Positions 34,158-44,061 of a stretch of 49,696 nt of DNA are shown piece after piece. This DNA comes from Dehalococcoidales bacterium (GTDB taxonomy: Bacteria > Chloroflexota > Dehalococcoidia > Dehalococcoidales > UBA2162). Made by a program: the position numbers and the translations under genes. The notes under the pieces are model-generated. The model saw only the letters and a list, made by a program, of their open reading frames with translations, did not search any database and was not told where the DNA came from. How positions within the stretch are numbered: the first letter of the stretch is position 1; each line of letters opens with the position of its first letter. The DNA lies in contig JAFGCW010000063.1 in NCBI GenBank assembly GCA_016932435.1, forward strand, positions 1-49,696, read 5' to 3'.

Positions 34158-34187
34158 AGTATAGGATGGTAGGGAAGGTGAAGTCAA
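34158..34187 (-). promoter_or_regulatory. Promoter of the kinase / SnoaL / TIGR04076 unit
   Basis: Minus-strand TTGACT (34182-34187), 18 nt, TATACT (34158-34163). Predicted start near 34151, giving a leader of about 80 nt that contains the terminator-like structure. Confidence 0.6.
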
Positions 34188-34257
34188 TACGAGAACCGGA
34201 AGCTATTAAAACCAGACTATTGATTGGGCAGGAAACTTTAATTTTGATCCCGGTGCG

Positions 34258-34950
34258 TTAAAACAGACCTTCTCTTTTCAGGCTTTTGAAATCATTATCG
34301 ACAACTATGACGTGATCAAGAACGTCAATACCAAGGATATTTCCGGCATCGGCAAGTCTCTTAGTCAGCTTGATATCATCTTCAGAGGGTTCGGGGTCTC
34401 CCGAAGGATGGTTATGGACAAAGATGACCGATGCGGCACTGGCGGTAAGGGCTTCTTTGAAGACCTCCCTTGGGTGTACTATACTGCTGTCCAGGCTGCC
34501 AACGGAAACTTCAGATGTTTTTATATGTTTCCCTCTTGTATCGAGACATATTACCAGGAAATACTCTTTCTTCTTGCCCTTAAGCCTGTTTTGCAACAAG
34601 CCTACTACGTTCTCGGGTGTCTTGACTACGAGTTTCTTGCCAGGTTCGGGAGGGTCTTTAAGCCTGTTCGCCAGTTCGAATGCTGCTTTGATCTGCGATG
34701 CCTTGGCAGGTCCGATCCCCTTTACATCAGAAAGTTCTTCAATTGTCGCATCCGCTATTCCCCTGAGATTACCAAACCGGCTTAACAGCCTCTGTGAGGT
34801 TACCGTTACAGATTCACCCGAAATACCTCTTCCCAGAATCAGGGCGAGAATTTCCTGTGCGGAAAGTTTGTCGACCCCGTATTTGCTCAGCCTTTCGCGA
34901 GGTCTTTCGGAAACAGGCAGGTCATGTATAGTAAATGATTTCTTTACCAT
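34258..34950 (-). CDS. radC: RadC family (JAB/MPN domain) protein
   Basis: A 230-aa protein with N-terminal UPF0758 region, a helix-hairpin-helix (DVKGIGPAKASQIKAAFELA, residues about 75-94), and a C-terminal JAMM metalloprotease-like domain with metal ligands in VHNHPSGDPEPSEDD (His179, His181, and an Asp at 191-192). The historical DNA-repair role is doubtful and the real function is unknown. The ATG overlaps the stop of the upstream peptidase gene by 1 nt (TAATG), so they are coupled. Confidence 0.93.
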   Translation of the reverse strand: MVKKSFTIHDLPVSERPRERLSKYGVDKLSAQEILALILGRGISGESVTVTSQRLLSRFGNLRGIADATIEELSDVKGIGPAKASQIKAAFELANRLKDPPEPGKKLVVKTPENVVGLLQNRLKGKKKEYFLVICLDTRGKHIKTSEVSVGSLDSSIVHPREVFKEALTASAASVIFVHNHPSGDPEPSEDDIKLTKRLADAGNILGIDVLDHVIVVDNDFKSLKREGLF

Positions 34951-36131
34951 TAAAGACTCCCCGAAGTGAGAAGCAGAATAGGTTTGGATGGTGAAAGACC
35001 GGTTCCGGTTACCGACGCATTCACTTGATCCAGATACTTAATGTTTACATAATCATGCCATATTCCATCGAGCCCGTCCATATCGAATCCGTACACTTTC
35101 TCAAGGGCTTCATCATAATCGGTTCCCCTGCTCATAACGGTCAATAATTCCAGCATTTTCTCCCGACCGTATGTATCGATGAGCATAGTAACCAGGCTGT
35201 GGCTCTGCGCATAGGACAGATAAGACTGATCGGCGTATGCCGAAAAAGGACTGGCCAGGCTGCGAACCGAAATGAGAGTATCGTTTTCAACCGCCTGACT
35301 CAGATAATATTCAAAAACACCTGTGAGAGGGCCTTCCATATACATTGCCAGCCCTTCATCGAGCCATACGGGAAGGTCCAGATATGGGTTATAGGTCATC
35401 CGGTGGATAACGAGGTGAGTTAATTCGTGGACAATAGTCCTTAATCCCCAGTCGGTGTTTGCGGTTTCTATTCCAATCGCTATGCAGTTATATGAAGGAT
35501 ATGCTACCCCGCCGGTCCAGGTCTGAGGGAAGATCATTGCACTCTGCAGGTCACTTGAATTCTCGTAAATGTATATATCGACCGGATCGGTAATACCGGC
35601 TCCGGTGCTTTCGTACAGTTTATCGAGGCCATCGGTCGCTGCCAACAGCAGTTCTTGCGCGAATTCTGTATTTCCCTCATACCAGTAGAGTGTGATACCG
35701 TCCTGCCGGATGATGTTCCATTCGAAACGGGTGTCATTATACCGTAGCGTCACGGGTTGAGTTTCAAAGGTATTACCATTCATATCCTGGATCGACCACC
35801 AGTATTGTATGTTCGTTCCGGGTGGCATTCCCCCCGTTCTTCTCATATCCCATGACCATTCTGCGGTAACATGGTGGTCGGGTATGATATCGAGCAGTAC
35901 CTCACTTGTCACGTGAGCGTAAGATAATCGGTCGACATAGATAAATAATCTCACGTCCGTGATCTGTGAATCACTGTCAACGGACAGGATAAAATCCAGT
36001 TTGTCAGGGAATTCGACTTCGGCAGAGCTTTCTATGACATGAATTCCACCTGCTGCCAGTGATGAACTCACAGGAGATAATACCCCAAGAAGGAGTAATG
36101 CGGATAACAGGATGTGTATTTTCTTTATCAC
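34950..36131 (-). CDS. Exported gluzincin metallopeptidase (peptidase MA-like)
   Basis: A 393-aa secreted protein. A signal peptide (1-27, ending SSLAA) is followed by a beta-rich domain (about 30-135) and a catalytic domain with the zinc motif HELTH (His235, Glu236, His239) and the third ligand Glu259 in WLDEGLAMYMEG. It is complete and probably active outside the cytoplasmic membrane; substrate unknown. Its ATG overlaps the prfB stop by 4 nt (ATGA). Confidence 0.9.
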   Translation of the reverse strand: MIKKIHILLSALLLLGVLSPVSSSLAAGGIHVIESSAEVEFPDKLDFILSVDSDSQITDVRLFIYVDRLSYAHVTSEVLLDIIPDHHVTAEWSWDMRRTGGMPPGTNIQYWWSIQDMNGNTFETQPVTLRYNDTRFEWNIIRQDGITLYWYEGNTEFAQELLLAATDGLDKLYESTGAGITDPVDIYIYENSSDLQSAMIFPQTWTGGVAYPSYNCIAIGIETANTDWGLRTIVHELTHLVIHRMTYNPYLDLPVWLDEGLAMYMEGPLTGVFEYYLSQAVENDTLISVRSLASPFSAYADQSYLSYAQSHSLVTMLIDTYGREKMLELLTVMSRGTDYDEALEKVYGFDMDGLDGIWHDYVNIKYLDQVNASVTGTGLSPSKPILLLTSGSL

Positions 36132-37226
36132 TGTTGTTGTCCTACGATCGATCGGAGATAAGCGGTTATAAACCCGTCCAGATCTCCATCCAGTACTGCA
36201 TCGGGATTACTTGACTGGTAATCGGTCCGGTGGTCCTTTACCATTTTGTAAGGATGAAGGACGTAACTCCTTATTTGATTACCCCATCCGGCAAGGACGT
36301 GGTCGCCTTTGAGTTTTGTTCGTTCTTCGGCTAATTTCGCCGTTTCGACGTTTAGTAAACGTGATTGAAGAATCGTAAGAGCGATATCTTTATTCTGGTG
36401 TTGAGATCGCTCACTCTGACATGTCACGACCAGGCCTGTCGGAAGGTGTGTTATCCTTACGGCGCTGCTTGTTTTCTGCATATGCTGACCGCCAGGTCCG
36501 CTTGAACGAAAAGTGTCTATCTTTATTTCATCGGGTTCGATACTAATATCTACTCCGGATTCCGCTTCCGGTAGTACCTCGATTAACACAAAGGAAGTAT
36601 GTCGTGCATGGTCGGCGTCGAATGGAGAGAGACGGACCAGTCGATGAACGCCGTGTTCCGATTTTAAATAACCGAAAGCATATTCTCCGGAAATATTTAA
36701 CGTTGAACTCTTAATACCGGCTTCATCGCCGGGCGAAGTGTCAAGTACTTCAGTGTGATAACCGCGTCTTTCTGCCCAGCGGAGATACATGCGCTGAAGC
36801 ATTTCTGCCCAGTCCTGTGATTCAGTACCACCCGCACCAGCGTGTATAGCCAGGATGGCATTTCTGGAATCATATTCGCCGCTAAAAGCCATTTCGAGTT
36901 CAAGTCCATCCAGATGTGAGGATACAGAGTCGATCTCAGTTTCATATTCTTCCCGGAACAGGGCATCTTCTTCTGCCAGAGATATCATTTCACTGATACC
37001 TTTTATCCTGCTCTCCAGTCCACGCCATTTCTCAACTAACTTGTTTATCTCTGCCAGGCGACGCATCACTTTCTTCGCGTTTACCTGATCAAGCCAGAAA
37101 TCCTGCTGAACTGATAATTTTTCTAATCTGGTGCTTTCTTTTTCTTTTGCAGCAACATCAAAGATGCACCAGAGCGTTCGCTATTCTGGTCTGTAGGTCT
37201 TTAAGTTTATCTCTCAGTTCCTGCAC
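36128..37226 (-). CDS. prfB: Peptide chain release factor 2 (programmed +1 frameshift)
   Basis: Releases peptides at UGA and UAA stops. The main frame (36128 up to 37159) has the SPF anticodon-like tripeptide (200-202 of the full product) and the catalytic GGQ in SSGPGGQHMQ (245-247). The first 22 codons are in another frame, from GTG 37226 (7 nt after GGGAG) reading MQELRDKLKDLQTRIANALV to CTT TGA. A +1 slip at CTTTGA joins them into 365 aa, the standard RF2 length. Calling only the long frame would lose about 50 N-terminal residues. Confidence 0.95.
37156..37163 (-). promoter_or_regulatory. prfB programmed +1 frameshift site
   Basis: Minus-strand CTT (37161-37163) followed by TGA (37158-37160). 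Slippage past the T at 37160 puts GAT GTT GCT in frame. This is the classic autoregulatory site: low RF2 slows termination at UGA and favours the shift. The strong upstream AGGGGG stimulator of E. coli is not present; only CTGGTG lies just before. Confidence 0.9.
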
Positions 37227-37269
37227 TCATCAACTCCCTGATATTATTATACACGATGTTTCTGTTATT

Positions 37270-37974
37270 TCATGGCAGTACGGTTTTTATTTGCAGATTT
37301 CCTCCTGCTGCAAGATGGGCCAGGCGGGTTGGTTGAGGTAGTCGGTAACCACGACAGCAGTTGAATACCCAGTTAATTGCGGTATCCAGGCTTATTTTGT
37401 GACCAATGGATACGTATACGGGTTTTACTCCGTGCTTTGTACGTAAAACTGCTCCTATTATCTCATTTTTATCAACAAGGTTAGAATAGTTACCGGGTTC
37501 GTTTTCCGGTTCCGTATAACTACCGCATAGTCGTGATTTAGCACATCCGATAGTTGGTATGTTCATGACGATGCCAAGATGTGAAGCGAGCCCGAACCTG
37601 CGTGGATGAGCGATACCCTGCCCGTCGACGATAATAATATCAGGGGTAATTGATAATTTTTCACAAGCAGCCAGCGTAAGGGGTAATTCTCTGAAAGAAA
37701 GAAGCCCCGGTATGTAGGGGAGTTCAAGCTGCCCTGAAGCTGTCTGAATATCAATTATTTCAAGTTCAGGATAATTCAGGAGAACCACGCTTGCGGTTGC
37801 GGTTTTACTGTTTCTCCTTATAGACATATCGACTCCGGCAATGTATTTAACGTCAGGGAGTATATCACGCTTAATAACCTGGTCTGACAGGTCGTTTTGT
37901 ATCTCGATCGCCTGGGCGGTATTGAGCGGATGGGTATATGGGATATTGGTTACCACAGAAACGATTATATCCAT
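37270..37974 (-). CDS. nfi: Endonuclease V
   Basis: Cleaves DNA one base 3' of deaminated bases such as inosine. The 234-aa protein has the family motifs: GVDMSI with metal ligand Asp49, the YIPGLLSFRE wedge region, and VDGQGIAHPRRFGLASHLG with the second acidic ligand. Length is normal. Only a weak ribosome site precedes ATG 37974. It lies 43 nt upstream of prfB on the same strand and is divergent from rpsP. Confidence 0.95.
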   Translation of the reverse strand: MDIIVSVVTNIPYTHPLNTAQAIEIQNDLSDQVIKRDILPDVKYIAGVDMSIRRNSKTATASVVLLNYPELEIIDIQTASGQLELPYIPGLLSFRELPLTLAACEKLSITPDIIIVDGQGIAHPRRFGLASHLGIVMNIPTIGCAKSRLCGSYTEPENEPGNYSNLVDKNEIIGAVLRTKHGVKPVYVSIGHKISLDTAINWVFNCCRGYRLPQPTRLAHLAAGGNLQIKTVLP

Positions 37975-38005
37975 ATCGCTTTCTTTTTACAATGCGTGCC
38001 TGCTA

Positions 38006-38034
38006 TTGACAGACGTTAACTAATAGCGCATAAT
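38006..38034 (+). promoter_or_regulatory. Promoter of rpsP (near-leaderless)
   Basis: TTGACA (38006-38011), 17 nt, CATAAT (38029-38034). The predicted start at about 38041 leaves only some 7 nt before ATG 38048, matching the absence of a ribosome site. Confidence 0.65.
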
Positions 38035-38047
38035 AGCCTATACGCAT

Positions 38048-38317
38048 ATGGTCAAGATACGTTTAAGAAGAGTAGGAGCAAAGAACAGACCGAGTTACAG
38101 GCTGGTTGTAGCTGATTCTCGGGCACCCCGGGATGGAGCATTTATCAGCATTATCGGTCACTATAATCCACTTACTGATCCGGAAGAAGTAGTGATCGAT
38201 GAAGAAAAGGCACTTGACTGGCTCAAACAAGGTGCACAGCCGACAGAGACTGTCAGCAGATTGTTAAACAAAACTGGTATTTTAGATAAGTTTAAAACAA
38301 TCAAGGAGAAATCATGA
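38048..38317 (+). CDS. rpsP: 30S ribosomal protein S16
   Basis: An 89-aa S16 protein opening [20 protein letters not shown] and containing [14 protein letters not shown] and [18 protein letters not shown]. It is complete and begins the usual S16-KH-RimM ribosome-assembly cluster. It overlaps khpA by 4 nt (ATGA), and the khpA ribosome site CAAGGAG lies in its last codons. Confidence 0.97.
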   Translation: MVKIRLRRVGAKNRPSYRLVVADSRAPRDGAFISIIGHYNPLTDPEEVVIDEEKALDWLKQGAQPTETVSRLLNKTGILDKFKTIKEKS

Positions 38318-38541
38318 AAGAGCTAGTAGAGTATATTGCCAGGTCCATTGTCAATGCACCTGACGACGTAGTCGTCACAGAAGAAGAAAATGAACAAGGC
38401 ATTACACTCAAACTGCAGGTTGCCGATGATGACAAAGGTAGAGTTATTGGTAAGCAGGGTCGTATAGCTGAAGCGATGCGGACTCTGGTAAGAGTTAAGG
38501 CAGCAAAAGCAGGCACCAGAGCTACCCTCGAAATCATCTAG
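38314..38541 (+). CDS. khpA: KH-domain RNA-binding protein KhpA
   Basis: A 75-aa protein (YlqC/KhpA family) that starts [20 protein letters not shown] and carries the RNA-binding GxxG loop in [14 protein letters not shown]. In other bacteria it binds RNA together with KhpB and sits between rpsP and rimM, as here before the inserted propeller genes. Coupled to rpsP by overlap. Confidence 0.95.
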   Translation: MKELVEYIARSIVNAPDDVVVTEEENEQGITLKLQVADDDKGRVIGKQGRIAEAMRTLVRVKAAKAGTRATLEII

Positions 38542-38621
38542 TATTGCTACTTCGTTACCCGGTTCATAAATTGTAACTACTAAAATCAGTAAAATAATAT
38601 TTGACTGGATAGGTTAGGGTG

Positions 38622-38640
38622 TGCCCTTACGGGGCATTTT
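38622..38640 (+). terminator. Weak terminator after khpA
   Basis: TGCCC (38622-38626), loop TTACG, GGGCA (38632-38636), then TTTT and a second T cluster after AGC. The 5-bp stem suggests partial termination at most before the propeller genes. Confidence 0.4.
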
Positions 38641-38678
38641 AGCTTTTCTCTTCTCCTTGTATATACCGGAGATAATTA

Positions 38679-40094
38679 ATGCAATCTACACCAGAACCTG
38701 GACGCTGGGTTATATGCCCGGTGTGCAGTAAACCGAATCCTGAAGGCACTCGATTTTGTGAATATTGCTGGGGAGCTGCAATAAGCCAGGATAACCCTCT
38801 AACGTCTGAAGAGTTGGAAAAGGAACTCCAACGTCTGGAAGACCGTTTAAAACTCCGCAAAAAGATAAAATTAGGTATCGCAGGAATCGGCGTACTCGCG
38901 GTGATCGGCATAATTCTCTATAGTCTTTTCTGGTTTTCAGATACTATTTTCAAACCTCCCGAAGAAATGAATTCAGATCCTCTCCCCGGGGAATGGTCTA
39001 TGTTCAGGCGGGATCTTTCCCGTAGCGGCAGCGTCGGAACTGAAATTCCCGAAGGTACACTCAAATGGGTGTTCGACACAGGAGGTTCGATTCATTCCTC
39101 ACCGGCAGTAGTCGATGGTACTGTCTACTTTGGTTCAAGAGATCATCACTTTTATGCGGTAGACACCGACTCCGGTACTGAAGAATGGAAATATCAAACC
39201 GGAAGCTGGGTCGAGTCATCACCGTCGGTTACGGACGGACAGGTGTTTTTCGGATCGAATGACGGGAACTTCTATACACTCGATATGAATACCGGGGAGG
39301 AACTCTGGATATTCGAAACTCCGTTCCCCGTTAGGTCATCACCGGCAATTGCCGACGACAGAGTGTATTTTGGTTCTGATGACTATTACCTTTATTGTCT
39401 TGATACGTCAAGCGGTGAAGTGTACTGGCATTTCGACTCAGGAAGTCCTGCGTATTCTTCTCCTGCGGTGTCTAACGGAATAATCTATATTGGCAGCGGT
39501 AATGGTTATTCATATGCCCTGAATTCGATGACCGGACAACGGAGGTTACGTTATAAAACTCATTATTCTGTTTATTCGTCACCGGCGGTCAGTGACGGAA
39601 CGATTTATTTCACCACAACGAACGGTATTATATCGGCAGTAGATGGCCAGGCCAGGACTATGTGGCGTGAACATGAGATCAAGCACTGGTGGGTACAGGT
39701 CTGGGCGGCTGGTGTTCCACTGGTACCTGAACCACCTCCCCAGTCAGGTTTTCTGTGGTCACTCTCTCTTCGCAGGCCGCAAACATCAACTCCGGTAGTG
39801 AATGACGGGGTAATGTATTTAGGTTCGGATAATTTTGTCATAGCGATAGATATCGAGACTCAGGAAACGATATGGGAATTCGAAACCGGAGGAGCCGTAA
39901 GGTCGTCACCTGCCCTGATCGATTCGGTACTTATTGCTGGAAGTGAAGATGGAACGCTTTATGCTATAAATACCGAAACCGGTGAAAAGATCTGGGACTA
40001 TCAGACCGGGGGTAAGATTTCGTCGTCTCCGGCTGTGGTAGATGGTGTTGTTTATGTAGGTTCCTTTGATGGGAAACTTTACGCAATCGAGTAA
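38679..40094 (+). CDS. Zinc-ribbon / single-pass membrane / PQQ-like beta-propeller protein (copy 1)
   Basis: 471 aa in three parts: an N-terminal zinc ribbon (CPVC at 13-16, CEYC at 27-30), a charged coiled stretch then one membrane helix (about 66-88), and an eight-repeat propeller of the PQQ type, with repeats of the form SSPAVVDGTVYFGS followed by YAVDTDSGTEEW. The zinc ribbon is predicted to be cytoplasmic and the propeller outside. No PQQ-dehydrogenase active-site residues were recognised, so it is probably a scaffold or sensor rather than an enzyme. CGGAGATAA precedes ATG 38679. Paralogous to the next gene. Confidence 0.88.
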   Translation: MQSTPEPGRWVICPVCSKPNPEGTRFCEYCWGAAISQDNPLTSEELEKELQRLEDRLKLRKKIKLGIAGIGVLAVIGIILYSLFWFSDTIFKPPEEMNSDPLPGEWSMFRRDLSRSGSVGTEIPEGTLKWVFDTGGSIHSSPAVVDGTVYFGSRDHHFYAVDTDSGTEEWKYQTGSWVESSPSVTDGQVFFGSNDGNFYTLDMNTGEELWIFETPFPVRSSPAIADDRVYFGSDDYYLYCLDTSSGEVYWHFDSGSPAYSSPAVSNGIIYIGSGNGYSYALNSMTGQRRLRYKTHYSVYSSPAVSDGTIYFTTTNGIISAVDGQARTMWREHEIKHWWVQVWAAGVPLVPEPPPQSGFLWSLSLRRPQTSTPVVNDGVMYLGSDNFVIAIDIETQETIWEFETGGAVRSSPALIDSVLIAGSEDGTLYAINTETGEKIWDYQTGGKISSSPAVVDGVVYVGSFDGKLYAIE

Positions 40095-40104
40095 CACCTG
40101 AGGT

Positions 40105-40134
40105 TTGAAAACATATTTTCATACCTGTTATAAT
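40105..40134 (+). promoter_or_regulatory. Promoter of the second propeller gene (and rimM)
   Basis: TTGAAA (40105-40110), 18 nt, TATAAT (40129-40134). Lies in the 140-nt gap between the two paralogues and gives copy 2 and rimM a transcript independent of rpsP, with a leader of about 95 nt. Confidence 0.55.
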
Positions 40135-40234
40135 TAATTAGTTCACTTCTGTAAACATTCCTGAATAGATTGATTTTTTATAGGGAAGTATGTGCCTGTT
40201 TAATGATGTTCCCTTAGAAATACGGAGATAACCA

Positions 40235-41653
40235 ATGGACGGAGAGTCCAGAGAAAAAAGATATACCATATGTCCTATATGTAATAAATCTAATCCCATC
40301 GGAGTAGCTTTCTGTCAACATTGCTGGGGACCGATTCTTAACCAGAATCAAACCTATACTTTAGAGGAACTGGAAGAAGCTCAGGAAGATCATAATAAAC
40401 TCCTCAAACGAAAGAGATATATTCGATGGGGTATAGCAGGCGCTGTTGCGGCTGTAATCGTTATATTCGTGCTGTTTAACCTACTCAGCTATACAGACCT
40501 GATATCCAAGCCTAATACTGACATCAGTTCCGGTTCTCTACCTGGTGAATGGGCTATGTTCGGCTATGATAATGTCCGTTCTTCGAGTGCCGGTAATAAC
40601 GATGTCCTGCCCGAAGGCGAACTGAAATGGGAGTTTACCGCAGGTGATGAAATACACTCCTCTGCCGCAGTAGTCGACGGAACGGTGTTTTTCGGCTCAC
40701 AGGACCATAATCTGTATTCTCTGGATGCTGAAACCGGAGAGAAAAACTGGGAATTCAAGACGGGAAGCAGGATATACTCCTCGCCGGCTGTTGTGGATGG
40801 GATGGTATATTTCGGTTCGAACGATGGCTATTTTTACACTCTGGATTCCGGAAACGGTAACAAAATCTGGAATTTCAAGACGCCCTATCCGGTACGGTCA
40901 TCTCCTACGGTAACGGATGGGAAGGTGTACTTTGGTTCTGACGACTATTTCCTTTATGCTCTTGATTACAAGACCGGTGAAGAGATCTGGAAATTCGACA
41001 CGAACAGTCCGGCCGGGAATTCACCGGTAATAGAAAATGGTGTTCTGTATTATGGGGCCGGAGGAGGGTATTCCTATACTTTGAATGCGGAAGACGGGCA
41101 TCGCCGTTTGAAGTACCGTACCCGATATGCAGTATACGCTTCACCTGTGGTTTATGACGGTATCGTGTATTTTTCTACTACGAACGGTATAGTGAATGCT
41201 GTGGACGGCATGGCAAGGTCATGGCTCTGGGAACACGATATTCGACCTTTCTGGGCTCAATTGTGGGCGATGATTAACTGGCTGCCGGAACCGCCCGACC
41301 AGTCAGGCTTTATCTGGTCTAAACCACTCTACAGACCAAATACGACTACGCCTCTTATAGATGGTAATGTAATGTATCTTGGATCCGATAATTTCGTGAT
41401 TGCCCTGGATACTGATACCCAGCAGATCATTTGGGAGTTTCCAACGGGAGATACTGTCAGGTCCTCTCCAGCAAAGGCGGGATCGGTGATATACATCGGG
41501 AGTGACGATGGTAACCTGTATGCTCTCGATTCTGCTACCGGTGAACTGCAATGGCAGTTTGAAACCGGAGGTGCAATTACGGCCTCCCCTGCAGTTGTTG
41601 ACGGAATTATTTATGTAGGTTCCACCGATGGAAACTTCTATGCTATTGAGTGA
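40235..41653 (+). CDS. Zinc-ribbon / single-pass membrane / PQQ-like beta-propeller protein (copy 2)
   Basis: 472 aa with the same plan as the preceding gene: CPIC at 13-16 and CQHC at 27-30 at identical positions, a membrane helix at about 68-92 (AVAAVIVIFVLFNLL), and eight propeller repeats such as SSPAVVDGMVYFGSNDGYFY. The short upstream segment CGGAGATAA before the ATG is also shared. The pair is a tandem duplication that has diverged considerably. It ends 20 nt before rimM. Confidence 0.88.
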   Translation: MDGESREKRYTICPICNKSNPIGVAFCQHCWGPILNQNQTYTLEELEEAQEDHNKLLKRKRYIRWGIAGAVAAVIVIFVLFNLLSYTDLISKPNTDISSGSLPGEWAMFGYDNVRSSSAGNNDVLPEGELKWEFTAGDEIHSSAAVVDGTVFFGSQDHNLYSLDAETGEKNWEFKTGSRIYSSPAVVDGMVYFGSNDGYFYTLDSGNGNKIWNFKTPYPVRSSPTVTDGKVYFGSDDYFLYALDYKTGEEIWKFDTNSPAGNSPVIENGVLYYGAGGGYSYTLNAEDGHRRLKYRTRYAVYASPVVYDGIVYFSTTNGIVNAVDGMARSWLWEHDIRPFWAQLWAMINWLPEPPDQSGFIWSKPLYRPNTTTPLIDGNVMYLGSDNFVIALDTDTQQIIWEFPTGDTVRSSPAKAGSVIYIGSDDGNLYALDSATGELQWQFETGGAITASPAVVDGIIYVGSTDGNFYAIE

Positions 41654-41673
41654 GTTCGTGGCCTTGATACACA

Positions 41674-42207
41674 ATGAGAAGTAACACTGATCCGGAATAT
41701 ATTACCGTCGGTTTGATAGTGTCTCCACGGGGTCTGCAGGGACACATTAAGGTTAATGTGGAGACAGATTTCCCAGAGAGATTTTCCGGTTCTTCTCAGG
41801 TGTATATCAATAGGCAGGCAACGGTTATCGAAGAAGTATCCTGGCACAAAGGGCAAGCTATAATCAAGCTTCAGGGAGTAGATACCGAGGAGGAAGCAGA
41901 TACACTAGTCGGTTGTGTCATCGAGATCCACCGCAGCCAGCTTTTCAGTCTCGAAGAGGATGTATATTTTCATTTTCAACTGGTCGGCCTGAACGTAATT
42001 ACTACCGGCGGAGACGCGATCGGCACCATAGCGGAAATAATGAGTATGGCAAGCGCCGACATCTATGTAATCAAGGGTAAGAATGGTGAAATCCTTATCC
42101 CTGCTACAGAAGAGATAATAAAATCCATCGACCTTGAGAAAGGGATAATGGTTATCGAACCGATGGATGGATTATTGGATTTGAACGAGAAAAAAACGAA
42201 AAAATAG
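41674..42207 (+). CDS. rimM: Ribosome maturation factor RimM
   Basis: A 177-aa 16S rRNA-processing factor. The N-terminal domain has VGLIVSPRGLQGHIKVNVETDFPERF and the C-terminal PRC-barrel domain has GEILIPATEEIIKSIDLEKGIMVIE. No ribosome site is evident before ATG 41674. Its usual partner trmD does not follow; instead the stop codon touches the atpC stop on the other strand with no spacer (TAG/CTA at 42205-42210). Confidence 0.95.
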   Translation: MRSNTDPEYITVGLIVSPRGLQGHIKVNVETDFPERFSGSSQVYINRQATVIEEVSWHKGQAIIKLQGVDTEEEADTLVGCVIEIHRSQLFSLEEDVYFHFQLVGLNVITTGGDAIGTIAEIMSMASADIYVIKGKNGEILIPATEEIIKSIDLEKGIMVIEPMDGLLDLNEKKTKK

Positions 42208-42638
42208 CTACCTCTGGGGATTCTCTCCGCGTCTTCTTCTCCTCTTCTGTGCCACCTTCAAGCGTACTAAAGAGCGCCTTAATGCAGCTTCGGCTCTCGC
42301 CGCGTCTAAATCAATAGTGGGACTTTCAATCCTTTCCCGGGCACGACGCTGAGCTTCTTCTGCTCTGGTAAGATCGATTTCATCGTCTCTTTCTGCCGAA
42401 TCAGCCAGGACGATAATCCTATCGGGGCGAATTTCCAGAAACCCTCCTGAAATAGCCAGCGAAAATTCTTCCACTCCTCTGCGCACCATCATTTCACCGG
42501 CTTCCAGCGTAGTCATGAGAGGAGTATGTTGCGGTAGAATGCCCAGTTCACCTTCGACTCCGGGGGCAACAACAAGGTCGACATCCTCCGAATATACGAG
42601 TCTTTCGGCGGTAACGATATCGAGCCTGATAGGCGACA

Positions 42639-42639
<1 letters not shown>
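42208..42639 (-). CDS. atpC: F-type ATP synthase epsilon subunit
   Basis: A 143-aa epsilon subunit with N-terminal beta barrel ([27 protein letters not shown]) and a C-terminal helical hairpin rich in Arg and Glu ([14 protein letters not shown]). It starts with GTG 42639, which shares its G with the atpD stop codon; GAGGAG inside atpD lies 9 nt upstream. The very basic tail [10 protein letters not shown] is longer than in many epsilon subunits. Last gene of the atp operon. Confidence 0.95.
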
Positions 42640-44039
<1,400 letters not shown>

Positions 44040-44061
44040 TCACCTCGCTATGCCTGCACAT

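Noticed and set aside
36128..37069. prfB as a 313-aa gene with a true internal start, or as a truncated pseudogene
   Set aside because: The missing N-terminal part is found intact upstream, joined by the canonical CTTTGA shift site, giving exactly the expected length.
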